A DNA stretch of 64,000 nt from Bin25 sp965221765 (GTDB lineage Bacteria; Bacteroidota; Bacteroidia; Flavobacteriales; Flavobacteriaceae). The stretch is taken from positions 868,001-932,000 of the forward strand of contig OZ244911.1 in assembly GCA_965221765.1 (NCBI GenBank), read 5' to 3'. Positions 10,036 through 20,066 of the stretch are shown piece by piece; position 1 is the first letter of the stretch, and each line of letters begins with the position of its first letter. Both the position numbers and the translations under genes were made by a program. The notes under the pieces were generated by a model, which worked only from the letters and a program-made list of their open reading frames with translations, made no database searches and was not told where the DNA came from.

Positions 10036-11963
10036 CTTGACTTCGACGTTCAACCCATCTCTGAATCGCAACTGTTTCAGATTCAGCCTGATTTTCCACT
10101 CTTTTTTCGATTGGTCGTGCCACCACATGACAAGGAATGGATAGCACGATATCGAACCTTTCTCATGGATTAGTGAGTCGGCAACATTTCATTCGTATTT
10201 TATTGATTCCTAGTATTTTATATCGATGAAATGTCGTATCTTTAGAGAACATTGATCTCATGAAAGTCGAAACCATCCAAGGAAAAAAATCAGGCCCCTT
10301 TCGCATCCGAATCATCTCCGATTACCGAGACATCCATCACCGACCCCGTAAAAAAATCATCCGTTCTTATGGCACCACTCATGGCCTAGAAGAAACACAA
10401 AGACGCCAAGGGTTTGCTGAAATAGAGCTCCAGTATCTTAGGGATCAAAACAGTCTTTTTCCTAGGCCCCAAGATCCCCTACCACAAAATCTCATTCAGA
10501 TTCGCCAAAGCATGGCTCGCTATGGTCCAGCGTCTTGTCAAGATTTGAATCAACTCGAAGAACTCCAACGGATTTCTTTAGGCGTGGAAGAAGTCTTTAG
10601 CCAGATCTACAAAGCAATGGGATATCATCGGATCTTAGGTACCCATCGAAAAACCTCTCAAGTTGTTTTGGCACAAGCGGTCTACCATCGATTGATGATC
10701 CCTGGCCAAAGCAAGCGGGGACATTCATTAGCCTTAGCCGAACAAGGATCTTCCGAATATACCGTGGAAAAGTTTTACCGCATGATGGATTTTCTCGATC
10801 AAGATCGTATTGATGCGATGAAAGCCCTCACGTTTCACTACATCACCAAAGAGTTGCTTCAAGAATCAGTGGATGGGTTGTTTTATGATGTGACCACGCT
10901 TTATTTTGAAAGTGAAACTTCCGATGAACTCCGAAGCAAAGGATGGTCTAAAGATGGGAAACACAAGAAAGTGCAAGTGGTGTTAGGGTTACTACAAAAT
11001 CGAGAAGGGTTGCCTTTAGGATATACCTTATTTAAAGGGAATACGGCCGATGTGCAAACGCTAGAAACCGCTATGGATGACATCAGAAAAAAACATCCAG
11101 TATTTGACCGACAAAGGCTACGACTATGTGGTAGCAGCTCGTTTGCGATCACTATCGGAGAAAAACACCCAAAAACTTTGGGAATGGATGGCTCAAAAAA
11201 AGACATGGACGACTTTGGGGAAAAAGAAAAAATATGATGACCAAACATTCAATGGGAAGCGGTTGATTTTGACCTACTGTCAGCAAAGAGCTAAAAAAGC
11301 AGCTCATGACCGGGAACGCTTGATTGAAAAAGCCAAAGAACGTATTAAAGGGGGGACTTACAAACCTAGTGGTGGTGTGGCCAAATTCATTGCTCTAACA
11401 GGAAGTGAACCCGAAATCGATCAAAAAGCCATTGACAAAGACCAACACTATGATGGATTTCATGGCTTATGGACATCGCTTGAAAAGGAAAAAGCGTTGG
11501 ACATCATCCATCACTATAGTGATTTATGGCGGATCGAACACAGTTTTCGGGTGATGAAATCCGAATTAAAATTCCGTCCGATGTTTCATTGGAAACCTCG
11601 AAGAATTAAGGCTCATTTGGCGATTTGTTATATGGCTTTTGCCTTGATGCGGGTCTTACGATATCAAATCAATCAGAAATCAAAACAACCTTATTCGGAC
11701 GAACAAATCATCACTGCTTTGAGAAAAGTTCAGGTATCCGTGGTGCGAGACAATCACAGTCAACGACAGTTTTTATTGCCGTCAAGACGCAATAAATTGC
11801 AAGAACTTATCTATCAAGTCCTGGAATTGCATCTGCCAAAAACAGCCAATGCTTTAAGTAAAAAATATAAGACCAAAACGAACTGATTTAGAGAAAAATG
11901 ACAAAACTGAAAAAACGCCTATTGATAATCAATCAGTTACACACGGAAAACGTCGAAGTCAAG
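10036..11963 (+). mobile_element. IS1634-family insertion sequence, 1928 bp
   Basis: The ends carry a perfect 15-bp inverted repeat: CTTGACTTCGACGTT at 10036-10050 and its complement AACGTCGAAGTCAAG at 11949-11963. Inside is one transposase gene, now frameshifted. Directly outside both ends lies the same 159-bp host sequence, so the element duplicated a very long target. Family members IS1634 and IS1549 are known for target duplications of variable length up to several hundred bp. The host sequence is the AAA-type ATPase pseudogene. Confidence 0.93.
10260..11886 (+). pseudogene. IS1634-family transposase, frameshifted
   Basis: A DDE transposase in two overlapping frames: 10260 to about 11080, then about 11077 to 11886. 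The first part carries the N-terminal region IIRSYGTTHGLEE and the first catalytic aspartate in FYDVTTLYFESE. The second part starts at MTSEKNIQYLTDKGYDYVVAARL and holds the glutamate region LWRIEHSFRVMKSELKFRP. Between them, family members have a strand and a VADxGM-type motif with the second aspartate directly before the SxKNI segment. Here that motif is missing, and one short DNA stretch serves as DIRKKHP in one frame and TSEKNIQ in the other, as expected if a deletion joined two similar sequences. The copy is therefore probably inactive rather than using programmed frameshifting. Confidence 0.82.
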
Positions 11964-12122
11964 CCATTTTTTCAATATAACGCGTTCTGATTTTTGATCT
12001 AATGGTTCGAGATTAAAAGAACAATCGGTGTTAAATCTTGAAACTCCAAAATCATTGAAAATTTTTTTTGACATGCCTAAGCCACCAACCAAAAGAATAA
12101 ACGGTTTTTCGATTTTCCAATT
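11964..12122. repeat. 159-bp target-site duplication, right copy
   Basis: Direct repeat of 9877-10035, abutting the right IS terminus. It codes on the minus strand for NWKIEKPFILLVGGLGMS through VILKKW of the ATPase, which therefore occurs twice. Confidence 0.93.
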
Positions 12123-12604
12123 ATGCATGCTGTTTAGAACATTTCTGACTATCGTCTCTGAAACTTTGTCCGGAGGGGCCGCTTTTCTCCCTAAATCTTG
12201 AACTTCATCCACAACCAATAACAGTCCTTTTTTCTTTCTGGCATTCACACTTCCAATAATGGTTTTATCTGTCCATCTAAACTCGGCACCAAACTTGATT
12301 AATTTTTCAACCCCTAATTGAGCAACCATTTTTGAGATCTGAATTTGACCCCCCAATCTTAATGCTCTTCGCATTTGTTTCACATCCCAAAAATATCAGG
12401 ATCTCCTTCTGCTATATCCCATTTAGCAGAATCAATTTTTTCTTTACAATGCTCTAAAAAAGCTGTTTTTCCAACACTAGGAACTCCTTGAACCAAAAAA
12501 ATCGTTCCCGATTTTTCTTCTTCAGTTTTTCGAACCAATTGATTGAAAGCAGATAATTCTTTTTCTCTTCCATGAAAATATTATGCTTTTCCTCGATCTT
12601 TCAT

Positions 12605-13445
12605 GGGTTAACAAATTATTTTCTAACCTTTCAAGATACGATTTTTCTTATATTGATGCTTCTCTTGGACACTCCAATAGATAAACCCAGAAATTACCAA
12701 TAATAACTTATTCAATGAATCTATTTCCATACGAATAACCAGTTTTTTGGGCTTTCCTAAAAAAAGAAAATGTCATTCAAACTTCTCGTGTTTTCATTTT
12801 ATCTCTATAGAAATCCTAAATTTGAATCACGACTTTTAATTCACTTGATTAATAAGTCCCGCCAACTATACTTCGTGTTCTATTGTTGCTGATGGACATT
12901 GCTTATGCAATTGATGAAGTGGCTTGTAGAACAAATTTTTCGGTAGTTATCCTCTTTTTATATCCGAATTATTCATACTCTGTCCAAAAGAGTATAATTT
13001 GACTGATTTTCGATAGTCCATGGATAGTATCTGATGGATTCTCTTCAACAAATGCTAAACCTCAAAAAACCTCAAAAGTCAAATCAGAAAACGCTGCTTT
13101 ATTCTCAAATCGAGTTATCAATACATTCCCTCCTATGAAGACAAACGGAATGAATGGCCTAAAATCTTTGATTGGATAATCAATCGGCAAAACAATAGTT
13201 TTTGAGTTCTTTGATTCTACTTTCACTCGCCTCACCACGATTGATATAATCATAGATTTCTTTCTCGGTTTCCTTTCGATTGGTGATTATAAAACGGATG
13301 TTCATGTCGTCCCATGTTTTCTATTTTGTACCAATCCGTTATGGACATTTGTAAATTTGAATACCTTTAGTAACTTGGAAAAGATAAAATTAACATGAGA
13401 TGATGGAGCACAGGATACTTGAATATAGCATTATTTGAGAAGTGA
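12605..13445. other. Gene-free region with short degenerate minus-strand ORFs
   Basis: Two overlapping minus-strand stretches, 13305-13180 (starting MNIRFIITNRKETEKEIYDY) and 13253-13062 (containing YPIKDFRPFIPFVFIGG), could be one frameshifted small gene, but I recognise neither. Nothing else clear is visible. The right end must hold the HTCS promoter. Confidence 0.4.
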
Positions 13446-16400
13446 ATGAGGATAAGATCTCTATTTACCATTACCTATCTGTATTGCATCAGCCTTCTGA
13501 TTTTTGGGGATATAGCGATTGTTCTCGCCCAAGAAAATCTCAGTTTTAAAAAAATATCTACGAAAGAGGGATTGTCACAAAGCTCGGTGATTGACATTAT
13601 ACAAGATAAGGACGGATTTTTATGGTTCGGTACAAGAGATGGTCTCAATAGATATGATGGTAATAGCTTTAAGACCTATTACCACCGTTTTGAAAATCAA
13701 GAAAGTCTCAGTAATAATTGGATTACTTCCCTCTTACAAGATCGCCAAGGAGGGATATGGGCTGGAACACGAAATGGACTCAATTATTATGACTCTAAGA
13801 AAGACAAGTTTCTGCGTTTTAAGCAATCTAAAGAAGGATACAATCTTGGAAAACAAGAAATTTGGGATATGATAAACGAAGACAGTACGCATATTTGGGT
13901 GGCAACGAATTCGGGGTTGTATTTATTGAATGTAGAGACCAAGGAAACAGAACGTTTAATACATGAGAATGATAATGAAAACAGTTTAAATTCAAACAGC
14001 GTCAGAGGATTGTTAAAAATAGGCGAAGAATATCTATGGATCAGTACGGATAAAGGGATCAATCGTTATAATTTGAAGAATAAAAAATTTGAACATTTTG
14101 AATATCCCGAAACTAATTTGGAAGATTTAAGATTAAGTAATAGAATTTCTCTTTTTCAAGATACTAAAGGGGATATATGGTTGGGATTTGAAAATGGGTT
14201 GGCAATTTTCGACCTTAATTCACGTGCTTTCAAGTTTCGCCAAAAAACCATTATAACAAGCGATGTACGAAGTATTGATGAAGACAATGAGGGGCATCTT
14301 TGGGTGGGGACCTATGACGGACTTTATAAGGTGGATCTCAAAAACGAAGTGGTTCGCAAATTTGAACATGACGAGGCAGACGATACTAGTTTGAGCCATA
14401 ATTCTGTTTATAGGATTTTAAAGGATACCAAAGGGGATTTGTGGATTGGTACATGGGCAGGTGGTGTCAATCTCCTCAGCCTTAGTTCTAATGCCTTTCA
14501 TAAGTTAACCGCTGGATACGATAATACCAAACTAAACTACGGCGTGGTTAGTTCCATAGTAGACACGCCCGATAATCTTTGGGTGGGGACGGAAGGAGGG
14601 GGGTTGAATATATATGATAAAAAAAATAAAACCTTTTCTTATCATACCCACCAAGTATCCAATCCAAATAGTTTAGGTAATAACAATATAAAGGCGATGA
14701 TTAAAGATAGCCGAGGCATGTTTTGGATCGGTACGCATGGCGGGGGATTGTATATCTTAGATCCTAAGAAAAAACCTTATGAATTTAAAAAACACCAATC
14801 CATTTCTTGGAATAATACTTCAGTGATTGATAATAGAATCACTTCTTTGTTAGAAGATTCTCAAGGCAATATTTGGATTGGCACCGATGGCGGTGAGGTA
14901 ACCCTTTATGAATACAAGAAGAGATCATTCACTAAAGTCGATGACAATAAAAGTCTTTTGGGTTCCTCCATTTTAGTTTTTTCCAAAACCACTGATTCAG
15001 ACTCTCTTTTGATAGGTAGTGAAAAAGGCCTTGTAAAGATTAGTACGAGCACCAAAGAGATGAATGCTATACATTTTTATGGAACAGCAAAAGACCCCAA
15101 TATTCAAATAACCGTAAGCAGTCTTTATTCAGAAGGAAATATGATTTGGATTGGTACTCGGGGTAATGGTCTCTATGCCTATGACACCCTTACAAATAAA
15201 AGTACGGTTTATAATACGGCCAATGGATTGTCCAATGATGTGGTCTATGCCATTTTGCCCGATAGAAACAATCATCTATGGGTCAGCACCAATAAGGGTC
15301 TCAACAGATTACATCGAAATAAGGGGACAATAAAGAGCTATGATGTTGCAGACGGGCTAAGCGAAAATGAATTCAATTATGGGGCGGTGGTACAAGATCA
15401 AAATAGAAAATTGTACTTTGGAAGTACCAACGGCATCACCTTCTTTGAGCCGAATGATATCAAAGAAAACACGTTCATTCCTCCAATTGCCATCACTGCG
15501 TTTAAGGTTCGTCGTCAGTTGCATACAAACATGCAGGGACATGCCGAAAATATTATCTTAAAGCATAATCAAAATGATTTTGGGTTTGACTTCGTGGCAC
15601 TTAGTTATTATCAGCCTAGTAAAAACCAGTATGCTTATAAATTGGAAGATCTAGATGAGGATTGGAACTATGTGGGCAACAAAAAAACAGCCAATTATAC
15701 AAATATTGAACCGGGAGAATACGTTTTTAAAGTAAAAGCCGCCAATAATGACGGGTATTGGAACCAGGAGCCTATTTCCATTCAACTTAAAATACTGCCT
15801 CCTATTTGGCGTACTTGGTGGGCCTCTCTTTTGTATTTTTTGGTAATAATTTGTATTGTTTTTATTGTTAGGAGATATCTTATCCTTAAAGCAAAGCAGC
15901 GGAATGAATTAAAGCGAGAACGCATTGAAAAGGAAAGAATCAAGAAAGTAAATCAACTAAAACTCAAGCTTTTCACCAACATTTCACATGATTTTAGGAC
16001 GCCTCTGACATTAATTGCAGGTCCTTTGCAACGTTTAATCAAAGAGAGAAGGGGAGGGGCATACGTTCAGAGCCAGCTTAGAGGGATGTATCGAAATACT
16101 TCTGTGCTCTTACAACTGATTAATGAGCTATTGGATTTCAGAAAAAGTGAAGTCGGTAAGTTAAGCTTGCAAGCTTCTGAAAATGACATCGTTGCTTTTT
16201 TAAGAGAAATTAAGCTTTGCTTTGAAGATTTAGCGAAACAAAGAAATATCGATTACCGCTTACGAGAACCCGAGAAAGGGTCATTAAAGGTTTGGTTTGA
16301 CCCCAATGAAATGAAGAAGGTGGTCTTTAATCTCCTTTCCAATGCCTTTAAATTTACAGAGGATAATGGAAGCATCACTCTTGCCGTTATCTTGACCTCC

Positions 16401-17603
16401 TCTTCGGGAAAAGATAGTGTGCAACAAGTTAAGCTAGAATTTACAAATACGGGCAAAGGAATTCCCAAGGAAGAGATCTTAAATATTTTTGATCGTTATT
16501 TTCAACTAGGGAAATCAAGGGATGATGGGCTCATGTCTGGTTTCGGCATTGGACTTTCTTTGTCCAAAAACATCATCGAACGGCACTATGGAAGTATCTC
16601 TGTAAAAAGCACGGAAGGGAAAGAAACCAAGTTTACTGTTCTATTGCCATTAGGAAAAGATCATTTAAGCAATGAAGAGATCCTAATTCAAAATTATTCC
16701 AATGAAAAAACCGAACTTTCAAAATGTGAAGCGGCTCATTTAGAAGTCGAAAACTTCTTAAGGAAGAAGAAGTGCGCCCAAGAAACAATCTTCTTCCTTG
16801 ATGATGCTCTACCCAATATATTGCTTGTAGAAGACAATGAAGAACTAAGAGATTTTATAAAGAATATCCTCGGAGACGATTTTAATATTTTCGAAGCAGG
16901 CAATGGAGAAGAGGCCATGGCCATGGCTAAGGAATATTCCATGGATCTAATCATCAGCGATGTGATGATGCCCAAGATGGACGGGATCGCGCTTAGTCGA
17001 GCGATGAAGAGGGATATTAAAACGAGTCATGTTCCTATCATCTTGTTAACCGCTAGAACGTCTTCAAAAGCACAGAGAATTGGCTATGAGACAGGGGCCG
17101 ATGTGTATTTGACCAAACCCTTTGATGCGGATATCCTGCAAATACAAATTGGCAATATGTTGAATTCTAGAAAAAAGCTAGTTGAAAAGTTCAAGAAGGA
17201 TGTCATATTAGAGCCCAAAGCGCTTGCTAATAATGTTTCGGTTGATGAAGAGTTTTTGAAAAAGGCCATCGATATTGTTGAAGAAAATATTTCAAACCCT
17301 CAGTTTAATGTTAATTTCTTCATCTCAAAAATGTATATGAGCCGTTCGGTTTTATACCGCAAACTAAAGGTGCTGACAGGGCAGTCTATTTCTGAGTTTG
17401 TTCGAATGATCAAGCTCAAGAAAGCCGCTCAACTCTTAGAACAAACCAAGCATGGTATTGCCGATATTGCGTATCAAGTAGGATTTAGTGATTTAAAGTA
17501 TTTTAGAAATTGCTTTAAGAGAGAGTTCAAGAAAAGCCCCAGCCAATACCGTAAGTTGTTCCATCGAACAATGGAAAAAGAATTGCAAGATATATTACCG
17601 TGA
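13446..17603 (+). CDS. Hybrid two-component system sensor-regulator (HTCS)
   Basis: A 1385-residue one-protein signalling system that in Bacteroidota controls polysaccharide loci. In order: a signal peptide/anchor; about a dozen Reg_prop beta-propeller repeats (motifs like GFLWFGTRDGLNRYD and GDIWLGFENGL) to about residue 670; a Y_Y_Y domain near 690-780 with EPGEYVFKVKAAN; a membrane segment near 790-812; a histidine kinase with His848 in NISHDFRTPLTLI, the N-box NLLSNAFKFTEDNG and the G-box SGFGIGLSLS; a receiver domain with Asp1172 in ISDVMMPKMDG and lysine in TKPFDAD; and a C-terminal AraC-type HTH with IADIAYQVGFSDLKYFRNCFKR. All key phospho-acceptor residues are present. The periplasmic sensor probably binds a glycosaminoglycan breakdown product, and the protein probably activates the adjacent lyase, sulfatase and susCD genes. 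Confidence 0.95.
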   Translation: MRIRSLFTITYLYCISLLIFGDIAIVLAQENLSFKKISTKEGLSQSSVIDIIQDKDGFLWFGTRDGLNRYDGNSFKTYYHRFENQESLSNNWITSLLQDRQGGIWAGTRNGLNYYDSKKDKFLRFKQSKEGYNLGKQEIWDMINEDSTHIWVATNSGLYLLNVETKETERLIHENDNENSLNSNSVRGLLKIGEEYLWISTDKGINRYNLKNKKFEHFEYPETNLEDLRLSNRISLFQDTKGDIWLGFENGLAIFDLNSRAFKFRQKTIITSDVRSIDEDNEGHLWVGTYDGLYKVDLKNEVVRKFEHDEADDTSLSHNSVYRILKDTKGDLWIGTWAGGVNLLSLSSNAFHKLTAGYDNTKLNYGVVSSIVDTPDNLWVGTEGGGLNIYDKKNKTFSYHTHQVSNPNSLGNNNIKAMIKDSRGMFWIGTHGGGLYILDPKKKPYEFKKHQSISWNNTSVIDNRITSLLEDSQGNIWIGTDGGEVTLYEYKKRSFTKVDDNKSLLGSSILVFSKTTDSDSLLIGSEKGLVKISTSTKEMNAIHFYGTAKDPNIQITVSSLYSEGNMIWIGTRGNGLYAYDTLTNKSTVYNTANGLSNDVVYAILPDRNNHLWVSTNKGLNRLHRNKGTIKSYDVADGLSENEFNYGAVVQDQNRKLYFGSTNGITFFEPNDIKENTFIPPIAITAFKVRRQLHTNMQGHAENIILKHNQNDFGFDFVALSYYQPSKNQYAYKLEDLDEDWNYVGNKKTANYTNIEPGEYVFKVKAANNDGYWNQEPISIQLKILPPIWRTWWASLLYFLVIICIVFIVRRYLILKAKQRNELKRERIEKERIKKVNQLKLKLFTNISHDFRTPLTLIAGPLQRLIKERRGGAYVQSQLRGMYRNTSVLLQLINELLDFRKSEVGKLSLQASENDIVAFLREIKLCFEDLAKQRNIDYRLREPEKGSLKVWFDPNEMKKVVFNLLSNAFKFTEDNGSITLAVILTSSSGKDSVQQVKLEFTNTGKGIPKEEILNIFDRYFQLGKSRDDGLMSGFGIGLSLSKNIIERHYGSISVKSTEGKETKFTVLLPLGKDHLSNEEILIQNYSNEKTELSKCEAAHLEVENFLRKKKCAQETIFFLDDALPNILLVEDNEELRDFIKNILGDDFNIFEAGNGEEAMAMAKEYSMDLIISDVMMPKMDGIALSRAMKRDIKTSHVPIILLTARTSSKAQRIGYETGADVYLTKPFDADILQIQIGNMLNSRKKLVEKFKKDVILEPKALANNVSVDEEFLKKAIDIVEENISNPQFNVNFFISKMYMSRSVLYRKLKVLTGQSISEFVRMIKLKKAAQLLEQTKHGIADIAYQVGFSDLKYFRNCFKREFKKSPSQYRKLFHRTMEKELQDILP

Positions 17604-17984
17604 AATAACTCATCGACCTCGGCTATCTTTTTGACCGTACGGTATTTTATGCAAATTTTTATACATTCACGAGACAAATATTCAGGATGCTGATACGAAT
17701 CATCTTTTTTATTATGCAAAAAAAGCACCGGCGCTCTTTGAACGATTTAACCCTAGTTATAGAATACATATAGCCCCCATTGGTTAAGCATGATGGAGTT
17801 ACTTAGCCCGAAAGTTTCTTACTCATCCTCCGCTTTGTTTAACATACTGCGATGAATTGATTCTAATCAAAAAAATAAAAATCATTATGAATAAATATAT
17901 TGAATGTTGCTTTAGTCACTGGATTGATTTCCTAATCCTTGATGATGGGAAGGGGCCAAAGGCAAAAGTCGTTATGGTAACATT
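17604..17984. other. Intergenic region, probable promoter of the lyase operon
   Basis: No gene or RNA is visible. It separates the HTCS gene from the next gene on the same strand, so it is a likely site for promoter and HTCS-binding sequences, but I found no convincing -33/-7 pair or direct-repeat operator. Confidence 0.4.
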
Positions 17985-20066
17985 ATGGATGAGATACTTA
18001 TGGTTTTAAATAATTTGAATCGACCGACGAATACGATACGAGGCCTCTTTTCATTAGACCGGAAAACTTGGCTCCATTGGACTTTTTTAATCGGCATTGC
18101 GATGTTTCTTTTAATAACATTGCGATTGAATGCCCAGGAATCTATTCCTGAAGTATTTCAAGGTAATAAAGTCATCTTGATGAATAGCTCTGAAAAACCC
18201 GAGTACGTGCTTGATTTTTTTGGTAAAACACAAAGCAGAGCCGTTTTTTCGCAAGCGGGACTAGAATTTCAAGCATCACGATTCTATAATAGAGATAGGA
18301 AAATTTATCGGCAAATCAATGAAAATACCTTGAATCTTGTGGGTTTAAAATCTAAACGAACGCTTCAGGTAGGAGAGGGGTTAGGGGTTTTATTGACCTA
18401 TCGTTATCCCAAAATCTTTCCAGACAGATTAAGGCATCTTGCTTTTCAATTGGGGCCTTATCGGGTGGCGATTCATAAGACCATCAACTTGTTCGACTCC
18501 CGCAATAGTGAGGCGACTTTTCAAGAGTATTTGGTTCCGTTTGCTTCTTTGGCCCTCCATGGAGATCGAGATTTTTGGTTTGTTATTACCCATGAGAGGG
18601 ATGGCATACGTCTTTCCATTATGGAGAAAGGCAAACCAAATCATGTCATGACCTGCAAATGGAAATTAGACGACCTTGGGGAGCCGAAAGTAGCCTTTGG
18701 CATGTACCGTAATGAAATCATTGAAAGACGTCAACACAATGGCACTTCTCACCTATTCAAAGCCGCTTGGAGTGGTCAATGGGCCATGAGTCAATTTTCT
18801 AACATCCGCGAAATACCAAGCAATGATCCTTTACATTACATGAAGAGTCAATTATTAAGAGTAAGGGGAAAACATCCCATGCTTGATGTTTCTTTTGACG
18901 GGCCCTTGACTCAGAAAGATTTGAAGATTGTTCGCGACTTTTATGTGAATGAAATGCGACTGCCTAACTATGATAGACATTTTGGAAATTTTCCATATCC
19001 CATGATTGCTCGATGGATATATAAAAAAAATAGGGATATTGCGATTATCAATAAAACAATAGAAGCCTGCCAAAGTATTTACCAAGCGAGAAATGATATT
19101 GATAAAAATCTCATGGTTCCCCTGATTAAGGGAACTACGAGACCTCAAACGAGGGTTACCGAATCGCTGCCTCCTAATTGGCCCATGTATCGCAGCTTTT
19201 GGTATGATAATCAAGATAAACTAGGCATCATTCCTGGTATTGCGAGTTATTCAGGGGTGGTTTGGAGTAGTGCGTGTGCTCGTATGATTGCAGAGCATCT
19301 TGATTTATGGGGAAAAAAGTATACGGGAACACTCCCAGGTTTCAAGCATAAAACATATCGAGAAATAGCAGAAATTTTACTTAACAGATCCAGTACTATT
19401 TTTGATTTTATTATTGCCAATTATTTAGAAAATGCGGATAGGGAAGCCATCATCGAACCCTTTGTATCCAAGGAATTGGCGTTATATATCTCTCCAGGTG
19501 CATCATCGGAGCAAACCGGGTATGTTCCTTACTTGAATCGACTATTACCATTGTTATTGGGACAGTTGCAGGCCGTTAAGGCCATGCGAGCGCTGGGTAT
19601 CGATACGATCTATGCAGATAAACTAGATGGCATCGTCAAAGATCACATGGCTTATTTTGAAAAATACATCACCGTTTATGAACGAAAAGGACTCGAAGTA
19701 TTGAAACATCCCTATGCATTGAGCGATTGGCCGGATTCAGACAAGTTAAACGTTGAAGACAGTGCGCATGGGTCCTTTGATAACAAGGCATTGCAGTTCT
19801 TTTTTGAAGATGGATACTTGCCTAAAAAATATGCTGTGAATTATGCCAATACAATTGTCGCCATGCATGTTGAAGATGACCTCTTTGATGCGTTTATCGA
19901 TGGAGATCCCAAGGGGAGTCCTTCTCGTATCTACGGTGGTGGAGATGGGTATTTTTATTTAGCCCAATATAATGACCAAGTCATCGAAACACTTTGGAAG
20001 AGTCACTTTAACCACCAGTTTTTACAAGTCTATGGTATATTGAGGACCAAGGAGGAAAGGAAATGA
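17985..20066 (+). CDS. Unrecognised exported protein coupled to a chondroitinase, possible new glycan-active enzyme
   Basis: A 693-residue protein I cannot place in a known family. An N-terminal signal or anchor segment (about residues 28-48, ending RLNAQES) is followed by about 220 residues of mostly beta character, with alternating strands such as AFQLGPYRVAIHKTI and DFWFVITHERDGIRLSI, resembling a lectin/jelly-roll fold. The remaining ~420 residues look helical, with segments like KTYREIAEILLNRSSTIFDFIIANYL and conserved-looking polar patches SEQTGYVPYLNRLLPLLLG, NVEDSAHGSFDNKALQFFF and RIYGGGDGYFYL. A beta domain plus helical toroid is the architecture of several lyases and glycosidases. 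The stop codon overlaps the ATG of the chondroitinase ABC-like gene (ATGA), so the two are probably translationally coupled. A role in the same glycan breakdown is inferred; catalysis is not shown. Confidence 0.55.
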   Translation: MDEILMVLNNLNRPTNTIRGLFSLDRKTWLHWTFLIGIAMFLLITLRLNAQESIPEVFQGNKVILMNSSEKPEYVLDFFGKTQSRAVFSQAGLEFQASRFYNRDRKIYRQINENTLNLVGLKSKRTLQVGEGLGVLLTYRYPKIFPDRLRHLAFQLGPYRVAIHKTINLFDSRNSEATFQEYLVPFASLALHGDRDFWFVITHERDGIRLSIMEKGKPNHVMTCKWKLDDLGEPKVAFGMYRNEIIERRQHNGTSHLFKAAWSGQWAMSQFSNIREIPSNDPLHYMKSQLLRVRGKHPMLDVSFDGPLTQKDLKIVRDFYVNEMRLPNYDRHFGNFPYPMIARWIYKKNRDIAIINKTIEACQSIYQARNDIDKNLMVPLIKGTTRPQTRVTESLPPNWPMYRSFWYDNQDKLGIIPGIASYSGVVWSSACARMIAEHLDLWGKKYTGTLPGFKHKTYREIAEILLNRSSTIFDFIIANYLENADREAIIEPFVSKELALYISPGASSEQTGYVPYLNRLLPLLLGQLQAVKAMRALGIDTIYADKLDGIVKDHMAYFEKYITVYERKGLEVLKHPYALSDWPDSDKLNVEDSAHGSFDNKALQFFFEDGYLPKKYAVNYANTIVAMHVEDDLFDAFIDGDPKGSPSRIYGGGDGYFYLAQYNDQVIETLWKSHFNHQFLQVYGILRTKEERK

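Larger units (their letters stand above)
9416..12604 (-). pseudogene. AAA-type ATPase pseudogene, split by an IS1634-family element
   Basis: Reading leftward from the ATG at 12604, the broken gene encodes MKDRGKA, an in-frame TAA, then the AAA_16-type start FHGREKEL, a Walker A motif GVPSVGKTAF (about 12460-12490), a single-base frameshift near 12384, a Walker B segment GLLLVVDEVQDL, and sensor-like segment PFILLVGGLG. The IS interrupts it after ERVILKKW. The remainder resumes at 10035 and runs through an A-run frameshift near 9740 to the C-terminal region ending SMRTWLLDQFG. Removing the IS and one copy of the duplicated target gives an ancestral gene of about 1.1 kb, ~367 residues. The role of this orphan ATPase is unknown. 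At least three independent lesions besides the IS show it has been non-functional for some time. Confidence 0.85.

Noticed and set aside
9965..10147. Minus-strand ORF joining IS end sequence to the ATPase fragment
   Set aside because: It is a chimera created by the insertion boundary at 10035/10036, not a gene.
10237..10244. TATCTTTA as a transposase promoter
   Set aside because: One mismatch to TAnnTTTG and no -33 TTTG; too weak to list.
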